DNA from: Bog-756 sp963776225
GTDB lineage: Bacteria > Actinomycetota > Acidimicrobiia > Acidimicrobiales > RAAP-2
Length of the DNA stretch: 64,000 nt
Direction of reading: 5' to 3'
Assembly (NCBI GenBank): GCA_963776225.1
Contig: CAVZLL010000004.1
Location: 558,001 to 622,000, forward strand
Shown here piece by piece: positions 26,916 through 35,813 of the stretch (within the stretch, counting starts at the first letter, position 1; each line of letters begins with the position of its first letter). The notes under the pieces were generated by a model that ran no database searches, had not been told where the DNA came from, and saw only the letters and a list, made by a program, of their open reading frames with translations. A program made the position numbers and the translations under genes.

Positions 26916-27452
26916 CTAGTCCCCGGCCCAACAGCCGAGGATGACGTCCGCCACGGTGACCGCGGCCGACTGCGAGCTGGTCGCCGGCACCCCGAACTGT
27001 GCGGGCAGCCCGGAGGCGTCGACAAGCAGCACCTTCCAGTCCTTCCGGACCACGACCGAGCCGTCGCTCGTCTGGAACGACCCCTGGCCGAGGTTCTCGA
27101 GGTCGCGCGACTTGCCGAGGCGCTGAGCCAGCGAGTCGTAGTAGGCCAACGTCTCCGACCAGCTCGAGAGCTCCTTCACCGACATCCCGAACGAGCCGGT
27201 CGGATAGGTGTACGTGCACGAGTACCGGTGATCCTCCCAGGTCGGTGCCGAGACGGTGGCCCGCTCGCCGAGCGCGGAGGCCATCTCGGTCTGGGCCTCC
27301 TCCGAACAGACCATCCGCGCGATCGCCGAGGGGTGGGACCCGGCCGGGAGCGGCGCCCGGGTGGTGGTGGTCGCAGAGCTGCCTCCTGCACACCCGGCGG
27401 CCCCGGCGCAGAGGAGCACCGTCAGGGTGACGGCGAACGCGCGGGATCCCAC
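26916..27452 (-). CDS. Secreted lipoprotein, unknown family
   Basis: 178 residues from the GTG at 27452 (a GTG at 27479 would add nine residues). The signal peptide ends in a lipobox (LLCAGAAGC), so the protein is probably lipid-anchored outside the membrane. The mature part has two spaced Cys (MVCSEEAQ, YSCTYTY) and a final Cys (ILGCWAGD), an alpha/beta mix, and the phrase WKVLLVDASGLPAQFG. Similar small exported proteins are widespread in Acidimicrobiia-like genomes; no function is known. It follows the RNA methyltransferase on the same strand. Confidence 0.75.
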   Translation of the reverse strand: MGSRAFAVTLTVLLCAGAAGCAGGSSATTTTRAPLPAGSHPSAIARMVCSEEAQTEMASALGERATVSAPTWEDHRYSCTYTYPTGSFGMSVKELSSWSETLAYYDSLAQRLGKSRDLENLGQGSFQTSDGSVVVRKDWKVLLVDASGLPAQFGVPATSSQSAAVTVADVILGCWAGD

Positions 27453-27490
27453 GCTTGGCGATCGTAGCAGTTGACGCACAAAGACCCAGG

Positions 27491-28771
27491 TCAGGATGGG
27501 TGCCGTCCGCGGGTTCCGGCGGTCCGGCCCAGACCGTGGGCAGGCGACTCCACGATGCCGACCAGCTCGACGTGCTCGGTCATGGGGAACGCGTCGAATG
27601 CCCGCAGCGATACGAGTGACCACCCGGCATCGAGCAGGATCCGCAGGTCGCGGGCGAACGGTGCCGGCTCGCACGAGACGTAGGCGATCCGCCCGAGGCC
27701 GGGGGCCAGCCGGGCGAGCGCCCCGATGACCGGGCGGCCGGCGCCCGCCCGGGGAGGATCGAGCACCACCAGGTCGGGCCGGCCGAGGCGGCCCGAGACC
27801 AGAGCCGGGTCGACGGACGCCCGGACCACCTCGACCTGAGGGAGCCCGGCCACGTTGCGCCGCAGGTCCGCAACGGCCGCGGTGCTCCGCTCGACCGCGG
27901 TGACCGTGCCGGTCGGACCGACCGCCCGGGCGAGTCCGACACTGAACAACCCGGCACCTGCGTAGAGATCGGCCACCCGTTCACCCGGCCGCACCCCCGC
28001 CCCGTCGAGCACGGCGCGGGTGAGGGCGGCGGCGATCCCGGGGTGCACCTGCCAGAACACCCCCGCGTGCACGGTGAACCGGTTCCCGAGCACCTCGAAG
28101 ACCACGTGATCGGCCACGCGAGCGGCGCGCTCCCCGGGCGTGGGGCGGCCTCGCGGAGCGGGACGGCCGGGGCCGGCGTCGACCAGGACCGCGGGCGGTC
28201 CGCCTTGGGGGGAGGCCATCACCTCGATCCGGCCGGCACCCGGCCAGGACGGCGAGGCGGCGGCGACTTCGTCGACGGCGGTCGTGGCGATGAGGCAGTG
28301 GTCGACCGGCTCGACGTCGTGGGACCGGTGACGGTGCAGCCCGGTCCGTCCCCGGCGATCCACCGCGTAGGAAACCCGGGTCCGCCATCCCAGACCGGAC
28401 GCCGCACCGGGGACCTCCTCGACCGGGACTCGCAGGTCGAGCCCGGCGAGCCGCGAGAGCTGCTCGGCGACCAGGTCTGCCTTGAGCCGGCGCTGGGCGG
28501 GCAGGGCGACGTGCTGGAAGTCGCACCCCCCGCAGCGGCCGGGTCCGGCGTGTGGACAGGGAGGTGCCACCCGATCCGGCGAGGGTTCGAGCACCGCAAC
28601 CGCATCCGCGCGGAGGAACGACGTCGACTCGGAGGTGACCCGGGCGCGGACCCGTTCGCCGGGGAGGCTGTGGCGCACGAAGACCACCCGTCCGTCCGGG
28701 GCCCGTGCCACGCACCCCCCTCCGGCGGCGACCGATCCGACGGTCAGCTCCAGGACGCCGGGGTCGAGCAC
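27491..28771 (-). CDS. TRAM-domain class I RNA (uracil-5) methyltransferase, RlmD/TrmA type
   Basis: 426 residues. N-terminal TRAM domain (residues 5-60), then a [4Fe-4S] site formed by Cys72, Cys80, Cys83 and Cys159, as in RumA/RlmD. The SAM domain has DLYAGAGLFSVGLA, VLDPPRAG and the nucleophile Cys367 in YVSCEPAPFARDL, which attacks C6 of the target uridine. It methylates a specific U in 23S rRNA or tRNA. Actinobacterial members are shorter in the central domain than E. coli RlmD, as here. Confidence in class is high; the exact target base is not known. Confidence 0.9.
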   Translation of the reverse strand: MLDPGVLELTVGSVAAGGGCVARAPDGRVVFVRHSLPGERVRARVTSESTSFLRADAVAVLEPSPDRVAPPCPHAGPGRCGGCDFQHVALPAQRRLKADLVAEQLSRLAGLDLRVPVEEVPGAASGLGWRTRVSYAVDRRGRTGLHRHRSHDVEPVDHCLIATTAVDEVAAASPSWPGAGRIEVMASPQGGPPAVLVDAGPGRPAPRGRPTPGERAARVADHVVFEVLGNRFTVHAGVFWQVHPGIAAALTRAVLDGAGVRPGERVADLYAGAGLFSVGLARAVGPTGTVTAVERSTAAVADLRRNVAGLPQVEVVRASVDPALVSGRLGRPDLVVLDPPRAGAGRPVIGALARLAPGLGRIAYVSCEPAPFARDLRILLDAGWSLVSLRAFDAFPMTEHVELVGIVESPAHGLGRTAGTRGRHPS

Positions 28772-28918
28772 GCACGGATTCTAAGCACCTCGGGTTGGCG
28801 GTCAGGGTGCGGGCCGGTCGTCCCGCTCGCCGAGATCGGCGGATCGCGGCAGGGTGTCGGGATAGGGTCTCGGCCACCCCGTCGGTGCAGGAAGGCGGGA
28901 TCGAACAGGAGGACCGGG

Positions 28919-29605
28919 GTGGACATCGAAGAGGCGCTGTACACCACGAGAGCCATGCGCAGGGTGCGTCCGGACCCGGTCCCACCGGACGTCCAGGCCC
29001 GGATCCTCGACGCCGCCATCCGGGCCCCGTCGGGTGGCAACTCCCAGAACTGGCGCTTCCTGCTCGTCGACGATCCGCAGACCATCGCCAGGATCGCCCC
29101 GCTCTACCGGCACGCCGTCGGGCAGCTCTGGGAGACCGTCTATGCAGAGCGGATCGCCGAGGTCGAGGCCGATCCGTCGAGCGCGGAGAGCGTCGAATGG
29201 ACCAAGGTCCGGTCCTCGGCCCAATGGCTGGCCGACCACTTCGACGAGGTCCCGCTCCTGCTGTTCCCCTTCGTGCAGGCGGACCCGACCGGCGGATCGA
29301 TCTATCCGGCGGTGTGGAGCGCGCAGCTGGCGGCGCGGGCCCATGGCATCGGCAGCGCACTGACCGCGGTCCTCGGTTTCTGGCACCCGGACGAGACCTT
29401 CGAGATCCTCGGGGTGCCCACAGACGAGCAGTGGATCATGGCGGGTTGTGTGACCTTCGGCTACCCGACCGGACGGTGGGGGGTGGCCCCGCGGCGGCCG
29501 GTCCACGAGGTCTCCTACCGCAACCGCTGGGGCTCCCCGGTGGGCTTCACCGCCGACCGGCCGCTGTGGCCGGCCGACGGGACCGGATCCGGCGCCCCGG
29601 CCTAG
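28919..29605 (+). CDS. Nitroreductase family FMN protein
   Basis: 228 residues from the GTG at 28919, which follows AGGAGGA at ideal spacing. Nitroreductase fold: TTRAMRRVRPDPVP (FMN phosphate Arg residues), IRAPSGGNSQNWRFLLV (FMN ring), and MAGCVTFGYPTGRWG at the end. It reduces nitro groups, quinones or related electrophiles with NAD(P)H, or may act as a flavin-dependent reductase in a pathway not visible here. Single gene, divergent from the RNA methyltransferase. Confidence 0.88.
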   Translation: MDIEEALYTTRAMRRVRPDPVPPDVQARILDAAIRAPSGGNSQNWRFLLVDDPQTIARIAPLYRHAVGQLWETVYAERIAEVEADPSSAESVEWTKVRSSAQWLADHFDEVPLLLFPFVQADPTGGSIYPAVWSAQLAARAHGIGSALTAVLGFWHPDETFEILGVPTDEQWIMAGCVTFGYPTGRWGVAPRRPVHEVSYRNRWGSPVGFTADRPLWPADGTGSGAPA

Positions 29606-29654
29606 GCACATTCCAGGTCAACAGGCCCGGTGGTAAAGTCCGCGCCCGGCGCAC

Positions 29655-29728
29655 GCGGCTGTAGCTCAATGGTAGAGCCTCTGATTTCCAATCAGATGAC
29701 GAGGGTTCAATTCCCTTCAGCCGCTCCA
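29655..29728 (+). tRNA. tRNA-Gly (anticodon UCC)
   Basis: Full cloverleaf. The acceptor stem GCGGCTG pairs with CAGCCGC, with discriminator T and encoded CCA. The D-arm is AGCTCAATGGTAGAGC, the anticodon stem TCTGA/TCAGA has loop TTTCCAA, and the T-arm is GAGGGTTCAATTCCCTT. It decodes GGA (and by wobble other GGN) codons. Confidence 0.96.
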
Positions 29729-30178
29729 CTTGGAGCGGTCCCTCCCGCGGTTCCGAATCTTCGTCCTCAATCCCCAGGGCGGATGGCCTCTGCGTGACGG
29801 CGGTCCGGGCACGCGGGCGGACCCGGCCGCGATCATCGAACAGGCGGCCGACCGTCGGGCCCGCCGTGAGCGCAGGGACGCCGCTGCCACGTTCGGCCTC
29901 ACCCGCTGATAGCTGATATCGGAAGAGACCGGAACCTGCGGTCACAACCTGGGTTCGGCCCACGGACCGCAGCCGACCGTCCCCGACCTCTTCCCTGTGG
30001 TCGGACAGTGGCGTGACAACAGCGATTGCGCCGTCCATCTGAATACGCCCAGGTCCCGGGCCTGAAGTCGCGCCCGCGTTGTCTGCTGAGGTCGGCGGTC
30101 CGCCGTTCCTGCTCGAGGACGCCGGGGTGGGGCACCCGAACGGTAAAGATCGGCCTGCCTCATTCCGATACCTCCAGG
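29729..30178. other. Intergenic region between tRNA-Gly and diguanylate cyclase
   Basis: 450 bp. I see no supported gene. Frames here are interrupted or extremely Arg-rich. TAGCTGATATCGG near 29911 is a slightly AT-rich patch that might be part of a promoter for the following gene. Confidence 0.4.
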
Positions 30179-31669
30179 GTGAGGTTTGACCTGGCACACC
30201 CCACCCAGCGGCAGCTGCGCGACGGTGTGACCTGTGGACTGATCGCGGAGTCGATCATGATCCCGGTCCTGATCACCGTGACCTTCGTGGATCATCACGC
30301 GGTCCGCTGGGGTTTCGTCTTCGCGGCGATGGCCTGCATCTTCGTCTCCGTCGTCTACCTGGCGATGATCGTGGCGATCACCAAGGGCCGGTTCAGCGCC
30401 GAGTCCCAGGCCAACGTGTGGTTCGTCATGGTCTGCCTCGCGTTGACCGGTCTCGCCTTCATCGAGCTGGCAACCGCGATCCACTCCAGCCTCTACACAC
30501 CGGCCATGCTGGTCGGGGTCGTCTTCGTCTGCATCGTCGGCGACCGCCGGATGCAGGTGGTCGTCGACGTCTACGCCCTCGGGCTCATCGGCATGATCGG
30601 GTGGATCGAGGGCCTGCGCGGCGCGGACTTCCTGGTGTCGGTCGTCGTCTACGCGTCGACCATCGCGGTGATCACCCTGATCTGTGCCCTCACCGTCGGA
30701 TCGCTCACCGGCCAGGTCAATTTCAGCCGGGCGATCGACAGCCTCAACGAGTCGTTCGACGACTTCGGGTTCGACGGCTCGCGCCCGGGGAGCGACACGT
30801 TCGAGGAGATCTTCCGGTGCGGACTCCCCCAGGTGACCCACGTCCTACCCGCGGTGCGAGTCGCCGTGTTCACCCGAAACAACTCCCTGGGGCGCTTCAC
30901 CCTGCTCGCCTCCTGGCCCGACGAGGTGGGCGACTGTTCCGATCTGACCCGGCTGTCCGCACTCACCCGGGCATTGGTGGCCAATGCGGTGGACCTCGAT
31001 CCCCGCTACTGCGCGATCCCGGTCGGCTACTCGGCCGACGGCGAGCTGGTGATGGCCATCGAACGGAGCCCGTCGGACACCAGGACCGACGAGCGGGCGG
31101 TCGAGGCCGCCGAGCTGCTCGGCGCCGCCTTCCTCCGGGTCACCAGCCGGGCCAATTTCGTCAACGGACTGCACGCCGAGAGCCGGACCGACCCGCTCAC
31201 CGGGCTCGCCAACCGTCGGAGCCTCTTCGAGCGCATCGAGATCGAGATGGCCCACGCGCTCCGCAGGGAGTCCCCGCTGAGTGTCGCCATGATCGACCTC
31301 GACCACTTCAAGAACTACAACGACCGCTACGGACATGTGGCCGGCGACAACGTGCTGCGCTCGATCGCAGCCGTGATGGTCTCCAACATCCGGGGCCAGG
31401 ACATGGTGGCCCGCTACGGCGGCGAGGAGTTCTGCCTGGTGATGCCCGACACCGACCTGGTCGGTGGCCATTTCCTGCTCGACAAGCTGCGTGAGGGTGG
31501 CCGCGACTCGAAGTCCGACTTCGGGGTGACCCTCTCGGCAGGCCTGACCAGCTGGGACGGGATCGAAGATCCGATCTCCTTCATCGAACGCGCCGACCAG
31601 GCCCTCTACCGGGCGAAGGAGTCGGGGCGCAACCGGGTGGTGTCGATCGAGTCGATCACCGAGTATTAG
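30179..31669 (+). CDS. Membrane diguanylate cyclase (GGDEF)
   Basis: About 496 residues from the GTG at 30179; the frame is open upstream but the added sequence is implausible. Six membrane helices (residues 20-185) are followed by a GAF-like region of about 150 residues, then a GGDEF domain with RYGGEEF and the product-inhibition site RGQD five residues before it. Asp in MIDLDHFK is a metal ligand. It should synthesise cyclic di-GMP and be feedback-inhibited. There is no EAL domain, in contrast with the two proteins at 6-10 kb. Confidence 0.9.
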   Translation: MRFDLAHPTQRQLRDGVTCGLIAESIMIPVLITVTFVDHHAVRWGFVFAAMACIFVSVVYLAMIVAITKGRFSAESQANVWFVMVCLALTGLAFIELATAIHSSLYTPAMLVGVVFVCIVGDRRMQVVVDVYALGLIGMIGWIEGLRGADFLVSVVVYASTIAVITLICALTVGSLTGQVNFSRAIDSLNESFDDFGFDGSRPGSDTFEEIFRCGLPQVTHVLPAVRVAVFTRNNSLGRFTLLASWPDEVGDCSDLTRLSALTRALVANAVDLDPRYCAIPVGYSADGELVMAIERSPSDTRTDERAVEAAELLGAAFLRVTSRANFVNGLHAESRTDPLTGLANRRSLFERIEIEMAHALRRESPLSVAMIDLDHFKNYNDRYGHVAGDNVLRSIAAVMVSNIRGQDMVARYGGEEFCLVMPDTDLVGGHFLLDKLREGGRDSKSDFGVTLSAGLTSWDGIEDPISFIERADQALYRAKESGRNRVVSIESITEY

Positions 31670-31707
31670 AGGAGTCGGTCACCGTGCAGCGGCTGTCCGG
31701 GGGCCGG

Positions 31708-31893
31708 TCAGCCGGTCGCTGTGCGCTCGTCGCTGCGGCGAAGGACGAGGTAGACGTTGTCGTCGTCGACGAACGAGGTGACCAGCGAGAACCCCCCGGC
31801 CCCCTGTGTGTCGAGCTCGTCCTGCAATTCGAGACGACGCTCGGGGACGACCAGCTTTCCCCCGTGTACTCGCAGCACCCGATGGGTGCTCAC
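31708..31893 (-). CDS. Small DUF4177-like protein
   Basis: 61 residues from the GTG at 31893, which overlaps the TGA of the LmbE-type gene by four bases (GTGA), so it is translationally coupled. The pattern VLRVHGGKLVVPERRLELQDELDTQGAGGFSLVTSFVDDDNVYLVLRR, split here as strand, helix (LELQDELDTQGAGGF) and strand (DNVYLVLRR), matches the short DUF4177 fold. Function unknown; coupling suggests a helper of the deacetylase. Confidence 0.6.
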   Translation of the reverse strand: MSTHRVLRVHGGKLVVPERRLELQDELDTQGAGGFSLVTSFVDDDNVYLVLRRSDERTATG

Positions 31894-32750
31894 CCCGCCC
31901 TCACCGGCTCGCCGGCGGCACCGCCGGCCAGGGTGCCCCGGTCCGGGTCGACCAGCAGTCCACCCTCGCGGCATCCGTCGCCGAGCCCGGCCGGCTCGGG
32001 GCGGACACGCACGTACCATTCCTGGCCCCAGACCCGCGCGAAGACGTCGTCGGGGAGCGACAGGAAGAAGCTGTCCTCGCCGATCTGACTGGCGTGGGCG
32101 CGCATGGCCGCACGCTTGGTCTCCAGGTGGGCGGACACGTCCACCTCGGTGGTGATCCGCTCGCTCGGCTCCCCCATGTCGTCAGCGCCCTCGAGCTCCT
32201 CGGCCGTCTCGGGGGGCGCCCACTCGGAATCGGCCGCCTCGGCCCGCAGGCTCCGCATGAAGCCGCGGTCCATCGTGGCGAGATAGACCACCGGGGTCCC
32301 GGCGAGCGCGGCTGCACGCACGCCGACGGTGTGGACCTGGACATGGTCGGGGTGGCCGTAGCCGCCGTGCTCGTCGTAGGTCACCAGGACCTCCGAGCCC
32401 TCGGCGGTCAGGATGCCCGCCAACCGGGCGGCCGCCTCCTCGACATCGGCCGTCGCGAAGCAGCCGGGGCGTCGGCTGCTCTCCTCCCCCTCCATCCCCG
32501 AGTCCTCGTAGCCGAGCAGGAGATGGCGGCCGACGCCGAGCACGTCGGCTGCATCGGCCAGCTCCGCGGCTCTGCGCTCGGCCAGGGTCTCGCCGGGACG
32601 CAGCACGCCCGCCGCGACCTCGCCGAGCTCACCACCGGTGGCCGTGACCAGGACCACCCGGTGGCCCTGGTCGGCGAGGGCGGCCATCGTGCCGCCGGTG
32701 GCGATCGCCTCGTCGTCGGGATGCGCGTGGAAGAAGGTGACCGTGGCCAT
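31890..32750 (-). CDS. LmbE/PIG-L family N-deacetylase
   Basis: 286 residues. The zinc site HAHPDDE at residues 8-14 and the distal GYGHPDHVQVH motif identify the PIG-L/LmbE superfamily, which contains MshB (mycothiol synthesis), Mca and related deacetylases. The mid-region SGMEGEESSRRPGCF is of the MshB/Mca-like branch, but it is less close to Mca than the protein at 40617. Likely substrate: an N-acetylglucosaminyl or related sugar conjugate in mycothiol metabolism (inference). Confidence 0.85.
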   Translation of the reverse strand: MATVTFFHAHPDDEAIATGGTMAALADQGHRVVLVTATGGELGEVAAGVLRPGETLAERRAAELADAADVLGVGRHLLLGYEDSGMEGEESSRRPGCFATADVEEAAARLAGILTAEGSEVLVTYDEHGGYGHPDHVQVHTVGVRAAALAGTPVVYLATMDRGFMRSLRAEAADSEWAPPETAEELEGADDMGEPSERITTEVDVSAHLETKRAAMRAHASQIGEDSFFLSLPDDVFARVWGQEWYVRVRPEPAGLGDGCREGGLLVDPDRGTLAGGAAGEPVRAG

Positions 32751-32841
32751 ACCGTCCGGACCCTAGCGCCCGGTCGGGCCGGACCGGTCGGCGCCCGCGT
32801 GCTGTGGTCCGGACCTCGGCCGGTCGTCCGCGTGGCCCGGC

Positions 32842-33477
32842 TCAGCGACGTTCCGCCCGGACCACCCGCAGGCGGTGCAGGAACAGGAGGACCACCGCGA
32901 CCACCGCCAGCGCGGCGATCACGTACCCGGCGGCGCTGAACGACTTCTGGACGTTGTTGTAGCTCGAGCCCAGCGAGTAGCCGAGACTGGCGAGCGCGGT
33001 GCACCAGATCGCACAGCCGATCACGGTGAAGATCACGAACTTGGCCAAGGCCATCTCGGCGAGCCCCGCTGCGAAGGAGACGAAGGACCGCAGCAGCGGG
33101 ATGAACCGGCCGAACAGCACCACGGGCTCACCATGTCGGTTGAACCAGGCCTCCGCCCGGTCGAGGTCCTTGTGCGCGAGCAGCACGTAGCGTCCGAACC
33201 GGTCGACCAGCGGGCGGCCGCCGTAGAACCCGATGAGGTAGCCGGCCAACGACCCGAGGAGCTCGCCGGTCAACGCGAGCAGGATGACCGCGAGCAGGGA
33301 GAGGTGGAAGACCTCGGGCGAGGTCTGGCCGCCCGGGAGCAGCTTGTGGACCTCGCCGCTGGCGAGGGCCCCGCCGCCGATGATCGCGAGCTCCGAGCCG
33401 ACCGGCAGACCCATCGACGAGATGAAGCTGAGCGCGAAGATCGCGAAGTAGCTGTAGTGGTAGAGGAAGTTCTCCAT
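32842..33477 (-). CDS. DedA/VTT-domain membrane protein
   Basis: 211 residues from the ATG at 33477. Four to five membrane helices with DedA signatures: GSELAIIGGGALA, the re-entrant loop GSLAGYLIGFYGGRP, and GRFIPLLRSFVSFAAGLAEM with the conserved Arg residues. DedA proteins are linked to undecaprenyl-phosphate or phospholipid flipping. The gene is divergent from the RecB-type nuclease. Confidence 0.9.
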   Translation of the reverse strand: MENFLYHYSYFAIFALSFISSMGLPVGSELAIIGGGALASGEVHKLLPGGQTSPEVFHLSLLAVILLALTGELLGSLAGYLIGFYGGRPLVDRFGRYVLLAHKDLDRAEAWFNRHGEPVVLFGRFIPLLRSFVSFAAGLAEMALAKFVIFTVIGCAIWCTALASLGYSLGSSYNNVQKSFSAAGYVIAALAVVAVVLLFLHRLRVVRAERR

Positions 33478-33615
33478 CGCCTGCCTGTCTAGTCGTTTTG
33501 CCGGGACCCACCGGGGCACCCGGCCCCCGGAGTCAGCTCCGGGAGGAGCGGCGTCGGCGACGGGTCGGCAGGAATGAGCACGGATGACGGCACACCCTCG
33601 TCGTAGTCTGCCCGG

Positions 33616-34437
33616 GTGACGTTCGAACCGCCCCGATCGCTCTCACCCTCCAAGGTGAGCTCCTTCCGCAACTGCGCCCTGGCCTTCCGCTTCACCGCGA
33701 TCGAGCGTCTGCCCGACCCGGCGACGGTGTGGACGGTCAGGGGCACGCTGGTCCACTCCGTCCTCGAGCAGCTCTTCTGGAACCATCCGCCGGGGCGACG
33801 GAGCCCTGACGCGGCCGCCGCCGCGCTCGTCTCGGCCTGGGCCGCACTCCAGGAGGATCCCGACTACCGGTCCCTCGAGCTCACCGACGCGGACGCCGGA
33901 GCACTCCGGGCGGAGGCGGAGCAGCTCATCGCCAACTACTTCCTGCTGGAGGACCCCGACCAGGTCACCCCGGTCGGTGTCGAGCTCACCCTCGAGGCGC
34001 GCCTCGGGGCGGTGCGGCTCCGGGGCATCCTCGACCGTCTCGATCGCACCGTGGACGGTGATCTCGTGGTCATCGACTACAAGACGGGACGTGCGCCCTC
34101 GGAGACCTACGAGCAGGCCGGCCTGGCCGGGGTCCAGCTCTACGCCTTGCTCTGCGAGGAGGTCCTCGGACAACGCCCTGTCGCGGTCAAGCTCCTCCAC
34201 CTGAAGGAGCCCACCGTGATCACCGCCAGACCTTCCGAGCAGGGGCTGCGCGGCCAACGGGCCAAGACCCTCGCGGTCTGGTCGGCCATCGAGCGGGCCT
34301 GTCGGGACGGGGACTTCCGACCCCGCACCACCGCGCTCTGCAAGACCTGCCGATTCCAGGAGTTCTGCCCCGCCTTCGGAGGCGACCCCTCCCTCGCCGC
34401 GGCGACCCTCGGCGCCGGCGCGACGAGTGCCGGGTGA
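33616..34437 (+). CDS. RecB-like PD-(D/E)XK nuclease with iron-sulfur cysteines
   Basis: 273 residues from a GTG. The nuclease motifs are GTLVHSVLE (His), RGILDRLD (Asp) and VVIDYKTGR (the D-x-K pair), plus the QLYALLCEE motif. Cys20, Cys242, Cys245 and Cys251 match a Cas4/AddB-type [4Fe-4S] site. It probably acts on DNA ends in repair. No CRISPR array or helicase lies near, so a Cas4 role is not supported. Confidence 0.88.
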   Translation: MTFEPPRSLSPSKVSSFRNCALAFRFTAIERLPDPATVWTVRGTLVHSVLEQLFWNHPPGRRSPDAAAAALVSAWAALQEDPDYRSLELTDADAGALRAEAEQLIANYFLLEDPDQVTPVGVELTLEARLGAVRLRGILDRLDRTVDGDLVVIDYKTGRAPSETYEQAGLAGVQLYALLCEEVLGQRPVAVKLLHLKEPTVITARPSEQGLRGQRAKTLAVWSAIERACRDGDFRPRTTALCKTCRFQEFCPAFGGDPSLAAATLGAGATSAG

Positions 34438-34470
34438 CCGGCACACGAGCTGCTCGACGACCGGTGCCCG

Positions 34471-35056
34471 ATGAGCGGTGACGAAACGCCGGCGGCGTCC
34501 ACCAACCCGTCGGGCGTCGTGCGGATGGCCCATGCGCTCGACGACCGGGTCGACCGGTGGTTCGATCCGCTCCGGGGGCGACCGGCCATCGACGGTGCCG
34601 CCAAGATCATCACCGCGCTCGGGGACCGAGGGGTGCTCTGGACCGGGGTCGCCGCCTGGCGTGCCCGCCGCCCGGGTCCGGAGCGCGCCGGCGCGGTCCG
34701 CGGCGCTCGCGGTTGCGGGGTTCTCCTCGAGCCTGGTCAACACCGGGATCAAGGCGGTCGTCGGGCGCTCCCGCCCAGACCGATCCGGCCTCCGTCTCGC
34801 CGGCAACGGGGTACCGGTGCGCGAGCCGACGACCAGCAGCTTCCCGAGTGGCCACACCCTCGCCGCATTCTGTGCGGCGACCGTCCTCTGCGAACGAGGC
34901 GATCGGACCGGGAACGCCCTCCTGTTGGGCAGCGCTGCCGCGATCGGGGCGAGCCGTCTCCACCTGCGAGCGCACCACGCAACGGACGTCCTCGGGGGCA
35001 TGGTCGTCGGGGTGGTCCTCGGCCTGTTCGGCCGCAGGCTGCGCGGTCGGCGCTGA
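34471..35056 (+). pseudogene. PAP2-family phosphatase with a frameshift
   Basis: The N-terminal frame from the ATG at 34471 encodes MAHALDDRVDRWFDPLRG and GDRGVLWTGVAAWRAR. Near 34680-34720 the reading must move to the next frame, which carries AALAVAGFSSSLVNTGIK and the phosphatase motifs KAVVGRSRP, PSGHT and SRLHLRAHHATD (His nucleophile and partners). All catalytic residues are present, so a single-base indel in the GC-rich stretch is the only defect. It is either a recent loss or an assembly error. A membrane phosphatidate or undecaprenyl-pyrophosphate-type phosphatase is expected. Confidence 0.75.
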
Positions 35057-35152
35057 CCCGGGTCCTGGCCCTCGGGGACGAGCGACCCGCAGGCGAGGAG
35101 ATGCCGGCGAGGCGGAGCGGAATGGATCCGGTCCGGTTGGGGTTGCCCGTTC

Positions 35153-35761
35153 ATGAGCGCTCTACAGAAATTTGCCGTGACCTGGGACTATCGTTGTCCC
35201 TTCGCACGAAACGGGCACGAGCACCTGCTCGACGGCCTCGAGGCAGGTGCCGAGTGGGACGTGACCTTCGTCCCCTTCTTCCTCAACCAGACCCACGTGC
35301 CCGAGGGTGGGGTGCCCTCCTGGGAGGATCCGGCCCATCAGCCCGATCTGCTCTCGCTGTCCGCCGGGGTCGTCGTGCGCGACCGCTTCCCCGAGCACTT
35401 CCGGGCGGTCCACCGATCGCTCTTCACCGCGCGCCACGACGACGGCGGTGACCTGCGCGACCGGGCGGTGGTCCACGCGGCGCTCGCCAGGGGCGGTGTC
35501 GATCCGGACGCGGTCCTGGACGAGGTCGACTCCGGATGGCCGGCAAAGGTGGCGAGGGACGAGCACGAGCAGTGCGTCCGCGACCTCGAGGTCTTCGGCG
35601 TGCCCACCTTCATCACCGGCGGAAGTGCCGTCTTCGTCCGCCTGATGAGCCGGCCGGCGGGGGACGGCACGCTCGCGATCGAGACGATCGACCGGGTCCT
35701 CGGTCTCCTCGAGGACCATCCCGAGCTCAACGAGTTCAAGCACACCCGCCTGGCCCGCTGA
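35153..35761 (+). CDS. DsbA-family (FrnE-like) thioredoxin-fold protein
   Basis: 202 residues. Thioredoxin fold with an inserted helical domain. The N-terminal motif is CPFA, a single Cys rather than CxxC, so it is not a standard dithiol oxidase. FGVPTFITGG supplies the cis-Pro loop. Members of this group act as glutathione/mycothiol-linked isomerases or stress proteins (FrnE, HCCA isomerase-like). No signal peptide is present, so it is cytosolic. Confidence 0.8.
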   Translation: MSALQKFAVTWDYRCPFARNGHEHLLDGLEAGAEWDVTFVPFFLNQTHVPEGGVPSWEDPAHQPDLLSLSAGVVVRDRFPEHFRAVHRSLFTARHDDGGDLRDRAVVHAALARGGVDPDAVLDEVDSGWPAKVARDEHEQCVRDLEVFGVPTFITGGSAVFVRLMSRPAGDGTLAIETIDRVLGLLEDHPELNEFKHTRLAR

Positions 35762-35813
35762 ACCCGCTGGGCCGGGAGCCGCGTCCCACGACGCTGGTCG
35801 GTCGCGACCGCTC

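Noticed and set aside
25049..27025. Minus-strand open frame of 658 codons over the copper genes
   Set aside because: It lies opposite well-supported copper ATPase and PHM-type genes and has no recognisable domain.
29729..30178. N-terminal extension of the diguanylate cyclase from 30026
   Set aside because: The extra residues are Arg/Ser-rich and unlike a sensor domain; the start at 30179 leads directly into the membrane helices.
33616..34437. Cas4 protein of a CRISPR system
   Set aside because: Nuclease and Fe-S motifs fit Cas4-like RecB nucleases, but no cas genes or repeats are nearby.
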